DNA of 64,000 bases from Thraustochytrium sp. TN22 (taxonomy: Eukaryota > Sar > Bigyra > Thraustochytrida > Thraustochytriidae), in assembly GCA_013306675.1 (NCBI GenBank), contig JABLUY010000178.1:17866-81865 (forward strand), written 5' to 3'. Below the pieces are notes generated by a model. That model worked only from the letters and a program-made list of their open reading frames with translations. It ran no database searches and was not told the origin of the DNA. Every line of letters begins with the position of its first letter. Positions within the stretch are counted from its first letter, which is position 1. The position numbers and the translations under genes were made by a program. Below, piece after piece: positions 9,579 to 18,846 of this stretch.

Positions 9579-10997
9579 TCAAACCAGGAGTGGCGAGTCG
9601 AGGCACGAGAAGCCAGTGGCAACACCGCCCTCGTCAACGCCAACCATCTTCGTGCGTAGGAGCTGGCCCGCAAAGGCGTTGTGGTAGACCTTGGAGCCGT
9701 CACCGATAAAGGTGCCGTAGACGCCGAGCTCCTGGAGCGCCTTGCCCGGCAGCGGCTCGCCGGCCTTGAGCAGCACGGCGTCAACCTCAGCGGGGAAGAT
9801 GCGCTGCATGAGGATGTGCGAGGCGAGCTCGGACGGTGACATGGTCTCCAGGGCCTTCTTGACGTTATCGCCGTACAGATTGTTGCCGCCGCCCTCGCGC
9901 TGCGGCTTGACGACGAAGCGCGCCGGGTCGGCGATGGCGCGCTGCACGGCCTCGCGCGCCTCGTCGTCCTGCTCCTTGGCGTCGAGCGACCAGAGACCGG
10001 CGAAGCTGGACCGCAGCTTGGCGCCCACCTCCTCGCCCATGAAGCGCTCGATCTGGCCCGGCCGCGCCAGCTCCTGCTGCACCTTCTTGGTGCCGACCAG
10101 CTGGTACGCGATGCTCGGGCACTTGATGGCGTTGGACTCCTCCAGACGCTGGCGCGCCTCCCACTGCGTCTCGCTGGGGTAGTCCGTAGGCGTGTAGCCG
10201 GCGCGGAAGTAGACCACGGAGATGAGGTGCCCATCGATACGCAGGTCGCGGCCCGAGGCCTCGTCGATCTGGGCGCGCTCATGGATCTGGCTGAGCGACA
10301 TCCGCAGGCAGCGGACCTTGTGCGCGTCCCAGAGCTCGTACTCGAGCCAGCGCTGGTCGAAGGAGTTGCGCTCACCCTCCTGCACGACAAAGAGCACGGT
10401 GGGCTCGGCCGCCTCGACGGAACGCGACTCGAGATGCACGCGCGCGGCCTCGGCCAGCGCGACGGGCAGATTCTTGTCGGCCTCATTCACGGGCGTGGCA
10501 CTCGCGTCGCGCGCCGCCTCGCCCAGGCCTCGCACCGCTTCGTTGTCCGGGTACCGGTCCAGGAGGAAGCGGTGCATACGCGCGACGCGCGCCGAGAGGC
10601 AGCCGAAGGAGGACGCAATCGTGTTCAGCTCCACCTGCAGCAGACGCTCGCCGTTGTCCATCATGTAGTCGGACCGGTTGATGCCCAGGTAGATGCGCTG
10701 CACATCGCCCTTGGCCTCGACGGCGCGGCACACGCGCACGAGGCCGGCTGTGAAGGCGTCGAACTCCAGCGTGCCCTCCAGCGTCTTGTACACCCAGTCC
10801 AGGTCGCGCGCCACGCGGTCCACGAGCTCGTTGTACGGCTCCGCCAGCGACTTGGCGTGCTCGAAGGCGTCGCGGGACAGCGGTGTCGGCAGCAGCGACA
10901 CGGGCGCCGCACGACACAGCCTCGGGTGGTCCGCGTCCATGATTTGCAGCCCGTGTGCCGTCGCCCACGCCACGGCCTCCTCCGCCAGCCGCTCCAT
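9579..10997 (-). CDS. GSS: Glutathione synthetase, eukaryotic type
   Basis: 472 residues from ATG 10997 (MERLAEEA). The frame is open further upstream but has no ATG there. Catalyses ATP-dependent addition of glycine to gamma-glutamylcysteine, the last step of glutathione synthesis, usually cytosolic. Family landmarks: RSDYMMD and QVELNTIASSFGCL in the substrate-binding part, the glycine-rich ATP loop in QREGGGNNLYGD, ILMQRI, and LGVYGTFI near the C-terminus. The length matches eukaryotic GSS (about 470-480). It is transcribed divergently from the CaMKK-like kinase at 11617 and convergently with the Myb gene, 215 bp away. Confidence 0.95.
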   Translation of the reverse strand: MERLAEEAVAWATAHGLQIMDADHPRLCRAAPVSLLPTPLSRDAFEHAKSLAEPYNELVDRVARDLDWVYKTLEGTLEFDAFTAGLVRVCRAVEAKGDVQRIYLGINRSDYMMDNGERLLQVELNTIASSFGCLSARVARMHRFLLDRYPDNEAVRGLGEAARDASATPVNEADKNLPVALAEAARVHLESRSVEAAEPTVLFVVQEGERNSFDQRWLEYELWDAHKVRCLRMSLSQIHERAQIDEASGRDLRIDGHLISVVYFRAGYTPTDYPSETQWEARQRLEESNAIKCPSIAYQLVGTKKVQQELARPGQIERFMGEEVGAKLRSSFAGLWSLDAKEQDDEAREAVQRAIADPARFVVKPQREGGGNNLYGDNVKKALETMSPSELASHILMQRIFPAEVDAVLLKAGEPLPGKALQELGVYGTFIGDGSKVYHNAFAGQLLRTKMVGVDEGGVATGFSCLDSPLLV

Positions 10998-11616
10998 CCT
11001 GCCCGTGCTCGTTGCCGTGCTGCCGGAGCTCCTGTTCTTGCTCTCCTCGAGCTCTGCGTCGTGCGCGGCGAAAACCGCGGCCCCGCCCGAGCTGCCGAGC
11101 CGCGGCAAGCGCCGAGTCCGGGTCGAGCTCCGCCGCGCGCCCGCAGGCAAGCCCGCAAGCAAGCCCGCACGCAGGAGTGAAGCGCCTGGCCTCGCCTCGG
11201 CGGCGCCGCGCCCCCGTGCGCGAGCGCGCCGCTCCCGCTGCCCCCCCGCGCGAGCAGAGATGCCGCTTTGCTGCGCCTGGCTGCGCGCCGCAGCAGGACG
11301 CCGCCTGCTTCACAGTAGGCCTGCCCTCCGCATCGCGCGGTCCACCGTAACAGCTGCCGCGCGGCGACAAGGAGATGCCGCGAGCAGGACGCGCGCGCGC
11401 GCGGGCGCGGGCGCCTGCAGCTCGAGCAATCCGAACCCCGTGGGGGTGGTCGAGTTGGTCGGCGTGACGTGCGCATGGCAAGGGATGCCAGGACATGACG
11501 TGACGTGACATGACCTGACTTGACGAGACCGACGCAACGCGAGAGAAGCGTCGGCTCGCGCGGCGCGGCAGACCGGCGCGCGCGGGATGCGGCGGCGGCG
11601 GTAGCGCGGCGCGGCG
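10998..11616. other. Divergent promoter region between glutathione synthetase and the kinase gene
   Basis: About 620 bp with no supported gene. It contains GC-rich simple sequence, an AAGCCCGCA-type short repeat at about 11150-11172, and at 11455-11535 several close TGACGTG/TGACATG/TGACCTG words (about 11465-11520). These resemble clustered bZIP-type half sites, but binding is only a guess. Confidence 0.4.
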
Positions 11617-14010
11617 ATGGGGTGCGTGTCGTCGGCGCCGGCGGGCGCGCGCGAGCGGGGCGCGGCGAAGGGCGGCGGCGGCGGCGGCGCGGGCACGGGC
11701 GCCGGCGCTGGCGGCCCGGCCGCGGCCGCGGCCGCGCCGGCGCCCGAGGCGCTGGGCAGAGGCGGGCAGGGCGGCGGCGCGAGCGGCGGCGCTGGCGGCG
11801 GCGGGCGGGAGGATGCGGACCGCGAGCACGAGCGCGCTGCGTTCAGCGTGGAGCTGCAGGCGATCGAGGGCGCGCCCGAGACGGGCGAGCTGGTGGTGAA
11901 CCAGTACACGCTGACGAAGATCCTGGGCCAGGGCACGCAAGCGCAGGTGCGGCTCGCGGTGGATGGGGACAACAACCAGTGGGCAGTCAAGATCATCCGC
12001 AAGCGGCTGACGCTGCGGCGCGGGCGCGCGCGCAGCACCGGGCCCTTGGCCAGCGCCGCGGCGCCCATCGCGCGCGAGATCGCCATCATGAAGAAACTGC
12101 AGCACCCGAACATTGTGCAGCTGCACGAGATCATGGACCTGCCGCAGCACAACCGCATCTTCCTTGTCATGCAGTACGTGAACGGCGGGCCCATCATGGG
12201 CGACAACCTCGATGGCAACGAGCCGATCCAGGAGGCCCGCGCCCGGGACCTCTTCGGCCAGCTCATCAAGGGCCTCGAGTACCTGCACTTTCACGGCATC
12301 GTGCACCGCGATATCAAGCCGTCTAACCTGCTGGTTACGACGACCGGCCTGCTCAAGATCAATGACTTTGGCGTGTCGGCCATTTGTGAGCCGATCGAGC
12401 TCGAGGACGAGATGAGCGACGACGGGTCCGAGGTCTTTGACAGCGACGCGCAGCCCGTGGACACGGACAACCTCGCGCACGCCGACGGCTCACTGGCGCT
12501 GGGGAGCGTGGGCATGACCTCGGCCGTGCCTCGCCGCGAGATCACGCCGCCGATGGAGGAGGACGAGGAGGACGAGGACGAAGAAGAAGAGGCAGCAGCA
12601 GCAGCAGCAGAAAGAGGCTACTACGACGCGGGCATCGAGCCGCCCCCGCCACTACCGCAGCTCGCTGTCAGAGGCGTCGAGGGCGCTTTTCCTCAGAACG
12701 GCCAGGGCGACGAGGGCGACGACCTGGACCCGGCGCAACTCGACCTAGAGCTGGACCTGCCCAAGCTCACGTTGGCCACGGACAACCTGGACTCGCCGTC
12801 CATGTTCGGGGGCAGGGACGATCGCGAGGGCGACGACGCCTCTGGGGGCGGGGGCGCGGACGACGAGGACGGCGAATCGGGGCGACGAGGAGGCCACTCG
12901 GGCAATGGCAACACGAACCGGTACAGCGGCGCGAGCGGTATCTTGACGATGCTTTCGCAAGGCGAGACGCCGCGCATGGGTGCCGTTCCGTTCATCACAC
13001 CGCGCGCCGCGGCCGCGGCCGAGAAGCTGAACCCGGACTCGGAAGAGGCACGGCGTCTGCGCGGCATCCTGTACCCTCCTACGCCGAACAATTTTGACAA
13101 GGTGCAGCACAATGACGATATGAACTCGCCGCCCATTGGCACCTACGCCTTCTTTCCGCCCGAGGCATGCAACCTGGACAACTTCAACGACGTGCAGTAC
13201 AAGGGCAAGCTGGCGGATCTCTGGGCTGCCGGCATCACGCTCTACATGATGCTCTTCGGGCGCGTGCCCTTCATGGCTGACACGCGCGAGGAGATCTTCT
13301 ATCTGATCCGCACCATGCCGCTTCAGTACCCTGAGGACATGGTGTCCAAAGTGAGCGCGGAGGCGCTTGCGCTGCTGGAGACTATGCTGTCAAAGAAGTC
13401 GTACGAGCGCCTCGATATCCCGGGCATCAAGTCGAACGAATGGATCCGCCAGGGCTCCAAACTCTCGCACCTCCCGCAGGTGTACCGGGACTTTATCGTG
13501 CCAACCGAGGCCGAGGTCATCGGTGCCGTCACCGAGGTCGACCTCTCTGTCGGCATTACGCCCATGGTGCGCAGCAAGTCGTGGACCATGACACAGGCCG
13601 CGGACGCCAAAACGACTGCGGCTGGCACGGCGCCCGGCGCCGCGGGCGCGGGCGCGGGCGCGGGCGGCATCGGCGACGCCGCTGGGAAGGATCGTCTGGT
13701 GCGCAACGAGACCAACGGCAGCCAGGGTTCTGTAAGCGACGCCGACGACGTCCTGCTGCCGCTGCCCAACCTGCGCCTCGACACGAGTTCACCTTCGGTC
13801 AGGATGGCGAGCGAGAAGCCCGAGACGCGCCCTGTCTCGCTCCCTACGCGACAGCTCCGGCCCGAGCCGCTCCAGCAGATGATGGAGCGCCGCGTCGACG
13901 CGGTCACGGCCGCAGCTTCGCGCAAGAAGGCAGCCGCCGCAGCTCTGCAACAGCAGCAGCAGGCGTTGCCGCCGCCGCCGTCGGATGGCGTTCAAGACAG
14001 CACCAAGTGA
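11617..14010 (+). CDS. CaMKK-like Ser/Thr protein kinase with long activation-segment insertion
   Basis: 797 residues from ATG 11617. The N-terminus MGCVSSAP fits myristoylation plus palmitoylation, then Gly/Ala-rich sequence. Kinase domain: glycine loop ILGQGTQAQV, VAIK-type lysine in WAVKII (Lys125), HRDIKPSN (about 230), NDFGVS (Asp250). Between DFG and the GTYAFFPPEA segment (from 508) lie about 255 residues, whereas kinases normally have 20-35. The insert is acidic and Ser/Gly/Gln-rich. After it come the normal lobes (ADLWAAGITLYMML, then a motif ending ERLDIPGIKSNEWI). QYVNGGPIM after the hinge and the arginine-rich insert after the VAIK lysine (about 127-135) match CaMKK, the upstream kinase of AMPK/SnRK1. 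Gln/Ala-rich C-terminus. The CaMKK assignment is inferred. Confidence 0.85.
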   Translation: MGCVSSAPAGARERGAAKGGGGGGAGTGAGAGGPAAAAAAPAPEALGRGGQGGGASGGAGGGGREDADREHERAAFSVELQAIEGAPETGELVVNQYTLTKILGQGTQAQVRLAVDGDNNQWAVKIIRKRLTLRRGRARSTGPLASAAAPIAREIAIMKKLQHPNIVQLHEIMDLPQHNRIFLVMQYVNGGPIMGDNLDGNEPIQEARARDLFGQLIKGLEYLHFHGIVHRDIKPSNLLVTTTGLLKINDFGVSAICEPIELEDEMSDDGSEVFDSDAQPVDTDNLAHADGSLALGSVGMTSAVPRREITPPMEEDEEDEDEEEEAAAAAAERGYYDAGIEPPPPLPQLAVRGVEGAFPQNGQGDEGDDLDPAQLDLELDLPKLTLATDNLDSPSMFGGRDDREGDDASGGGGADDEDGESGRRGGHSGNGNTNRYSGASGILTMLSQGETPRMGAVPFITPRAAAAAEKLNPDSEEARRLRGILYPPTPNNFDKVQHNDDMNSPPIGTYAFFPPEACNLDNFNDVQYKGKLADLWAAGITLYMMLFGRVPFMADTREEIFYLIRTMPLQYPEDMVSKVSAEALALLETMLSKKSYERLDIPGIKSNEWIRQGSKLSHLPQVYRDFIVPTEAEVIGAVTEVDLSVGITPMVRSKSWTMTQAADAKTTAAGTAPGAAGAGAGAGGIGDAAGKDRLVRNETNGSQGSVSDADDVLLPLPNLRLDTSSPSVRMASEKPETRPVSLPTRQLRPEPLQQMMERRVDAVTAAASRKKAAAAALQQQQQALPPPPSDGVQDSTK

Positions 14011-14056
14011 CAGAATGGTGAAAGCCTTTCTCAACCCGTACCCTACATGTCTAACT

Positions 14057-14131
14057 GTCTGCCTGCCTGTCTGCCTGATTGCCTGCCTGCCTGCATGCCT
14101 GCCTGCATGCATGCATGCCTGTCTGGTTGCC
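14057..14131 (+). repeat. (TGCC)n tetranucleotide repeat
   Basis: Imperfect CTGC/TGCC tetranucleotide tract with TGCA variants in the 262-bp space between the convergent kinase and HslV genes. A T-run (about 14136-14146) and a G-run (about 14157-14166) follow. It is probably 3' UTR sequence. Confidence 0.85.
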
Positions 14132-14272
14132 TCCCTTTTTTTTTTTTAACCACACCGGGGGGGGGCGCGGTCAGTTGCTTGTCAGCTTGTTTTGGCCTCT
14201 TCAACAGTGTTGTCCGTTTTCCAGCAGCTAAAACTCATTTTCAGCTGGCTAGCCTGGCCTCTCTCAAACTAA

Positions 14273-14977
14273 CTAAGCGGACTTAGTATCCTTGGGGTCG
14301 GCGTCATCCGTGTCAAGCATCTCGATGGTATAGTTGCTGTTCGTAAAAACGCAGAGGTCCGAGGCAACATCCATGGAGCGTCTGGCAATGTCCTCGGCGG
14401 TGAGGTCCGGGCTGTCCAGTGAAGAAAGGGCGCGCGCCGCGGAAAGCGCAAAGAGACCGCCGGAGCCGACGGCGATGATGCCGTCGGGCGAGTTGAGCAC
14501 GTCGCCGTTGCCAGTGAGCGTGAGCGAGACATCCTTGTCAACGACAATCATAATGGCCTCAAGGCGGCGCAGGTACTTGTCAGTGCGCCAGAGCTTGGCG
14601 AGCTCGACGCAAGAGCGCGAGAGCTGGCCCGGGTACTGCTCGAGCTTCTTCTCTAGCCGGTCGAGCAGCGTGAGCGCGTCGGCCGTGGCGCCCGCAAAGC
14701 CGGCGAGCACGGTGCCCTGGCTCGAGCCGTCCTTGCTCCCGCCCAGACGGCGCACCTTGATGGCGTTGCCCTTGACGATGGAGTTGCCCTGCGAGATCTG
14801 GCCGTCGCCGATGACCACGACCTTGCCGCCGCGGCGCACCGACAGGATGGTCGTGCCGTGCATCTCGTTCGAAAACGCGCTCGAGCTCAGCGCGCGCGCC
14901 GCGAGCCCCGCGCCGCGCGCGCCGCCCCACGGCGCCGCGCCCGCGCGCGCGGCCGCGCCCATGGCGCTCGCCATCAT
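14273..14977 (-). CDS. hslV: ATP-dependent protease subunit HslV, mitochondrial
   Basis: 234 residues from ATG 14977. Upstream frame is open but lacks ATG. HslV is the threonine peptidase ring of the HslUV protease. Residues 1-41 are Ala/Arg-rich without acids, a typical mitochondrial presequence. The mature protein would start at Thr42 in [13 protein letters not shown], giving the catalytic N-terminal threonine. The body follows the family: [62 protein letters not shown]. Eukaryotic HslV survives in several protist lineages but not in animals or yeast, which supports the protist reading. Its ATPase partner HslU is not in this window. Confidence 0.95.
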   Translation of the reverse strand: MMASAMGAAARAGAAPWGGARGAGLAARALSSSAFSNEMHGTTILSVRRGGKVVVIGDGQISQGNSIVKGNAIKVRRLGGSKDGSSQGTVLAGFAGATADALTLLDRLEKKLEQYPGQLSRSCVELAKLWRTDKYLRRLEAIMIVVDKDVSLTLTGNGDVLNSPDGIIAVGSGGLFALSAARALSSLDSPDLTAEDIARRSMDVASDLCVFTNSNYTIEMLDTDDADPKDTKSA

Positions 14978-15386
14978 CCTCCCGCCGCTGCCGACTCGCC
15001 CGCGCGCAAGCGCCAGACCGCCGCGACAAGATACCCGCCCCCGCGATCGCGCTCTGCTTGCCGCCCTGCGCGCAGCGCCCAGCTGGGCGCCCAGCAGGCA
15101 GGCGAGCAAGCGTCGACTCTCTACTGTAGCGCAGGCCCGCCCACTTTGAAGTTCAAATTAGCTCAAGTTGCCCGGCCTCCAGCTAACTTGCTAGTTAGTG
15201 CTTGCTTGGTGCGCCTCGACGCCGTGGTCGTCGCCGCTCAGATCGCCGCACGGCAGCCGGGACGCGCGCGGCGCGGCGACAGGCCGGCGGGGCCCGCGCG
15301 GGGGCGGGGCCGGCCAGGCGAGGCGAGGCGACGGGCGGCTCGCCAGCTCGCCCGGCGCGACCTCGGGCTTGAAAAAGAAGAAGAAG
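14978..15386. other. Divergent promoter region between HslV and the membrane-protein gene
   Basis: About 410 bp with no supported gene. A less GC-rich patch at 15130-15215 (with GCTAACTTGCTAGTTAG) sits near its centre. A short AGGCG tract at about 15317-15335 precedes the membrane protein's start, like the (GGCGA)n leaders seen elsewhere in the window. Confidence 0.45.
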
Positions 15387-16660
15387 ATGATGAGGGCCTC
15401 GCTGGGCGACTTCGACCCGTCCGGCGCGCTGGAGGACAAGGACGCGGCGGGCGAGCTGCTGGGCGCGCTGGCGGTCTTCGGCGTGCTCACGGCCGTCTAC
15501 CACCGGCACCTGGCGACCAAGGGCGAGGCGCAGCCCGCGGCGCCGACGCAGCGCGCAGACCCGGGCGAGGGCAAGACGCCCAACAGCACCTTCACGAGGG
15601 ACGACCTGGCCAGCGAGGGCGACTTCGGCCACGATGAGGACCTGATGGCGCTCGGCAACGACGCGGCCGCCGCGGCGCGCCGCGCGCAGCAGGACGCGCT
15701 CAGGGACGACTTCTGGAGGACGGTCACGCCGCTCGATCTGCGCCACGGCTCGCACGTTGGGATCATCTCGCGTTTCACGCTTGGCCTCTACCGGCTCTGC
15801 GTGCTGGCCTACTGCATCGGTACGTATTTCTGCGCGGGCCAAGGCGAGAGGCTCGCAAGACCTTGAAGATTGACTTGCTTGATCGGGCTCGCGCAGGCAT
15901 GTGGGTGGTCTTCTTCAGGGACAAGTCGTGCTGCAGCGATTCGCAGTACGTCGAGCCCTATGTCTTCTTGCTGTACACACTTTACTTTGCGTCTGCCTTC
16001 TTCGTGTCGGTCAAGGCACCGCGGCCCGACGGGTCCACCGCGTTCTACGAGGTCCTCATGGTCTGTCTGTACGAGGTGGCCTTCCCCGCCTCGCTGTACA
16101 TGTGCGCGCTGTACTGGGCGGTGCACGACCGCTCCAAAACGGTGCGCATCCCGAGCGAGCAGCGGCTGCTGGCGCGCCTCTTCGCCTCGCTCAACGCAGG
16201 CTTGATGCTGCTGGAGTGGGCCATGAACCGCGTTGTGCTGCACAGCTCGCGCTGGGTCGGCATCGCCTACCTGACCGAGGTTTACCTGTTTGCGCTCATT
16301 TGCGTGGAGAAGCTGCGCGGCAAAGACTACCTCGTCTACAGCGATATGCACTTTCTCCCGCTCGAGATTGAGTCGTATCCTCTCATGGTGGGCGTGCTCA
16401 TGAGCACCATCGCCATGTACTATGTGACGTGTCTGCTGACCACGGTGCGCCAGTACGGGTGGACCTCACCGCTCCAGCACATGGTGGAGGGCGCTCTGCC
16501 CCTGCGGCCGTCGGCGGCTGCGACCGAGGAAGCCGATGCCGGCGGCGCGTCCACGGGTACGGCGCAGCCGCCTGCGCCGTCGACTGCCGAGAGTGCCACG
16601 GCGCGGACACCCTTGCTGGACAGTGGCGACGCGCTCATGGATGATGAAGACCACAATTAA
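15387..16660 (+). CDS. Multi-pass membrane protein, two exons
   Basis: Exons 15387-15819 and 15897-16660 are joined across a 77-bp GT-AG intron (GTACGT donor, GCGCAG acceptor) and give 398 residues in frame. The junction reads YCIGMWVVFF, inside a membrane helix, which supports the splice. Six or seven hydrophobic segments are visible: near residue 20-38, the junction helix, YVFLLYTLYFASAFF, YEVAFPASLYMCALYW, LNAGLMLLEWAMNRVV, YLTEVYLFALIC and VLMSTIAMYYVTCLL. The C-terminal tail is Ala/Thr-rich and soluble. The spacing of helices and the WxxxH/N-type polar residues recall the Rolling stone / FAR-17a-AIG1 group of membrane proteins, but similarity is weak and I do not assign a function. Confidence 0.8.
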
Positions 16661-16825
16661 TTAACAAAAATGTAGCTCGCAGAAGGCCAGGCCTGGGCCT
16701 TGGCCTTTTCTGTTTTGTTTCATTTAGAAATCGACTTGGTTGCTCTCGCACGCCTCGCTGGCTCCAGGGGCACATCGGATCGAAAATGGTATTTTAGCTG
16801 CTTGTGTCTCGTCCTTCCTCGTTCC

Positions 16826-17932
16826 TTACCTCGATCTTCGCGACTTGCCCGGGCGCTGCTTCTTGCCGGACCCGCGGCCGCCGTCGTTCTGCACAAAGGG
16901 CGAGCCGACGCTCTCGGCGTCGTTCTTGCGCTGGCTGCGGCCGCCAAAGCCGAACTTCTTGTTCTTGACCTGGCGGCGCTTGTTGGGCCCGGAGCGGGCG
17001 TCGGCACCGCCCTCGCGACTGCGCTTGTTGCGATGCGCCGAGGCCAGCGCGCCCTCGCTGGCGCCCTTGGCCTTGAACTCGCTCGCCAGCTCCTTGTCGC
17101 GCTTCTTCCAGGCCGCCTTCTCCTTCTGCTTCTCGGCCTGCACGCGCTTGGCGTACTTCTTGTACTCCTTTTGCTGCTTGCGCTGCTCGAAGGCTTCGAT
17201 CTTCTTCTTCTCGAAGAGGAGGTTCTGCTTCACGCGCGCCATGTGCTCGTCGCTCTTGACCATCTCCGCAAAGTAGTCGAACGGCCGCATGTGCGGCACC
17301 TTGGCCTCGTCCAGCCGCTCGCGCGCCACCTTGACAGCGTTCAGCGCCTGGTTGTAGAACTCCACCTCGCGCTTCAGGTCGTCCTCGATGTCCTCGATCG
17401 CGGCGGGCTCCTCCGCCACCACCGTCAGCGTCTCCGCGAACGGGAGCTTGAGTCGGAAGTCCTCCAGCCGCTGCATCACGGCCTCGTTCTTGGCGTCCTC
17501 CTCGTCCTGAGCCTCTTCGCCCTCGTCCTTCTCCTCCTCGCCCTCCGCGCCCTCCTCCTCTTCATCGCCGCTGTCCTCGTCCTCCTGGATGCCGGACTTC
17601 TTCATAAGCGCGGCGCGCTCCGCGCGGATGCGGCGCAACGCCTCCTCCTCCGAGTCGTACGCCTCGTCACCATCCTCGCCGGCTGCCTTGGCCGCGCCAG
17701 CCTCGCCCTCGTCCTCGCTGTCCTCCTCCTGCCGCAGCTGCTGCTTCTTCTTCTGCTTCTTCTGCTTCTTGAGCGCCTTTTGCGCGCTCGCGATCTGCGC
17801 CAGCACCTTCTTGCCGCCCTCGCCCATGGCCAGGTCCTGCTCCACGTCCGCGGCCTCCGGCGCCACGAACCCGGGCGCGTCCTCCCGCGCCGCGCCCGCC
17901 GCGCCGCCGCGCTGCCGCCGCGCCTTCGCCAT
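16826..17932 (-). CDS. EBP2: rRNA-processing protein EBP2
   Basis: 368 residues from ATG 17932 (MAKARRQRGG). Upstream residues in the open frame are arginine low complexity. EBP2 (EBNA1BP2 in animals) is a nucleolar factor needed for 27S pre-rRNA processing and 60S subunit assembly. The N-terminal half is charged coiled coil with acidic blocks. The conserved core runs from EDIEDDLKREVEFYNQAL to KVPHMRPFDYFAEMVKSD and HMARVKQNLLFEKKKI, the family hallmark. A basic KKQQKEYKKYAKRV helix and a Gly/Arg/Lys C-terminus with GPNKRR and KNKKFGFGG complete it. BRX1, another 60S assembly factor, lies at 36385 in the same window. Confidence 0.95.
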   Translation of the reverse strand: MAKARRQRGGAAGAAREDAPGFVAPEAADVEQDLAMGEGGKKVLAQIASAQKALKKQKKQKKKQQLRQEEDSEDEGEAGAAKAAGEDGDEAYDSEEEALRRIRAERAALMKKSGIQEDEDSGDEEEEGAEGEEEKDEGEEAQDEEDAKNEAVMQRLEDFRLKLPFAETLTVVAEEPAAIEDIEDDLKREVEFYNQALNAVKVARERLDEAKVPHMRPFDYFAEMVKSDEHMARVKQNLLFEKKKIEAFEQRKQQKEYKKYAKRVQAEKQKEKAAWKKRDKELASEFKAKGASEGALASAHRNKRSREGGADARSGPNKRRQVKNKKFGFGGRSQRKNDAESVGSPFVQNDGGRGSGKKQRPGKSRRSR

Positions 17933-18814
17933 CGCGCCGCGCCGCGCCGCCCTCCCGGTTCTGCGCCGCCGCCACTGGCCCCGCCGCCGCCGCCAACCAC
18001 GCCCTGGGACCGCAACCGCCTCTCGTGTAACCGTGCCCGCCCCGTTTTCTAAACTCTTTTGACTTCCTCGGTCACTCACAGTCACCTGGTCACGACGTCA
18101 CTGGCACTGCACTGCAAGCAAGTCACGAGTCAGAAGCGTCAAGCAACTTGACATGTGATGATGACAATGGATGGATGAATGCCCGCGCTCTCTTGCGAAC
18201 CGTCAGGCACGGGTGAAGAGCTCGTGCTGAGGCTGAGTGTTCGTGACCGGTCGATTGGCGCTCTCTCTCTCGGCGCTGGCACGGCTCGTCTCTTTCCACC
18301 GGTCGCTGATGCGCAAGGAAGCACCAAACTTCGAGTTGAACGCAGCCGCCTTGTGCGGCCGCGTCGGACCCCTTAAAATGCGTTCGCTTCGTCGGGTTTC
18401 TGGGACGGTCGCCATGGTCGATGGAGCAAACCGAGCGAAAGGGGGGCTTCGACCTCGTCCCAGTCAGGCACTGACTGCCGTTGATCCCCACACAAGCGGC
18501 ATAATCAGGCATCTTCGTGTCAGTGCCGCCACGCCGCAGCGTCAATCGATGCAGCGCCCCCCTCGCCGACTCGGACAGCAAGCCTTGCAGTGCACAAGCC
18601 CTCCAGTGCACCAGCCATCACCAGGCGCAGCCCGACTGTGACCACAATGATTGACAGTGCCACAGCGAGCGAAGGCTGCGAAGCAACGTGCGTTGACAGT
18701 GAGCGCGTTGACTGCTTGCTTGCTCCGGCGTGCTCGTCCGCGCGAGCCTCGTGCACCGGAAGCGGCAGAACTTGAAGTTGGAGGCGTCCGAGGCGCGCCC
18801 AAAGCGCGCGGGCG
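17933..18814. other. Divergent intergenic region, no supported gene
   Basis: About 880 bp between EBP2 (leftward) and the HMA-2OG gene (rightward). A minus-strand open frame at 18123-18611 has mixed composition but no recognisable domain and is not annotated. The last 40 bp before the downstream start are GC-rich. Promoters for both genes are expected here. Confidence 0.45.
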
Positions 18815-18815
18815 A

Positions 18816-18846
<31 letters not shown>

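Noticed and set aside
15130-15190. GTTCAAATT motif reminiscent of a tRNA T-loop
   Set aside because: No acceptor, D or anticodon stems can be formed around it. I found no convincing tRNA or rRNA gene in the window.
18123-18611. 162-codon minus-strand frame between EBP2 and the HMA-2OG gene
   Set aside because: No family resemblance, no conserved motif, and located where divergent promoters are expected.
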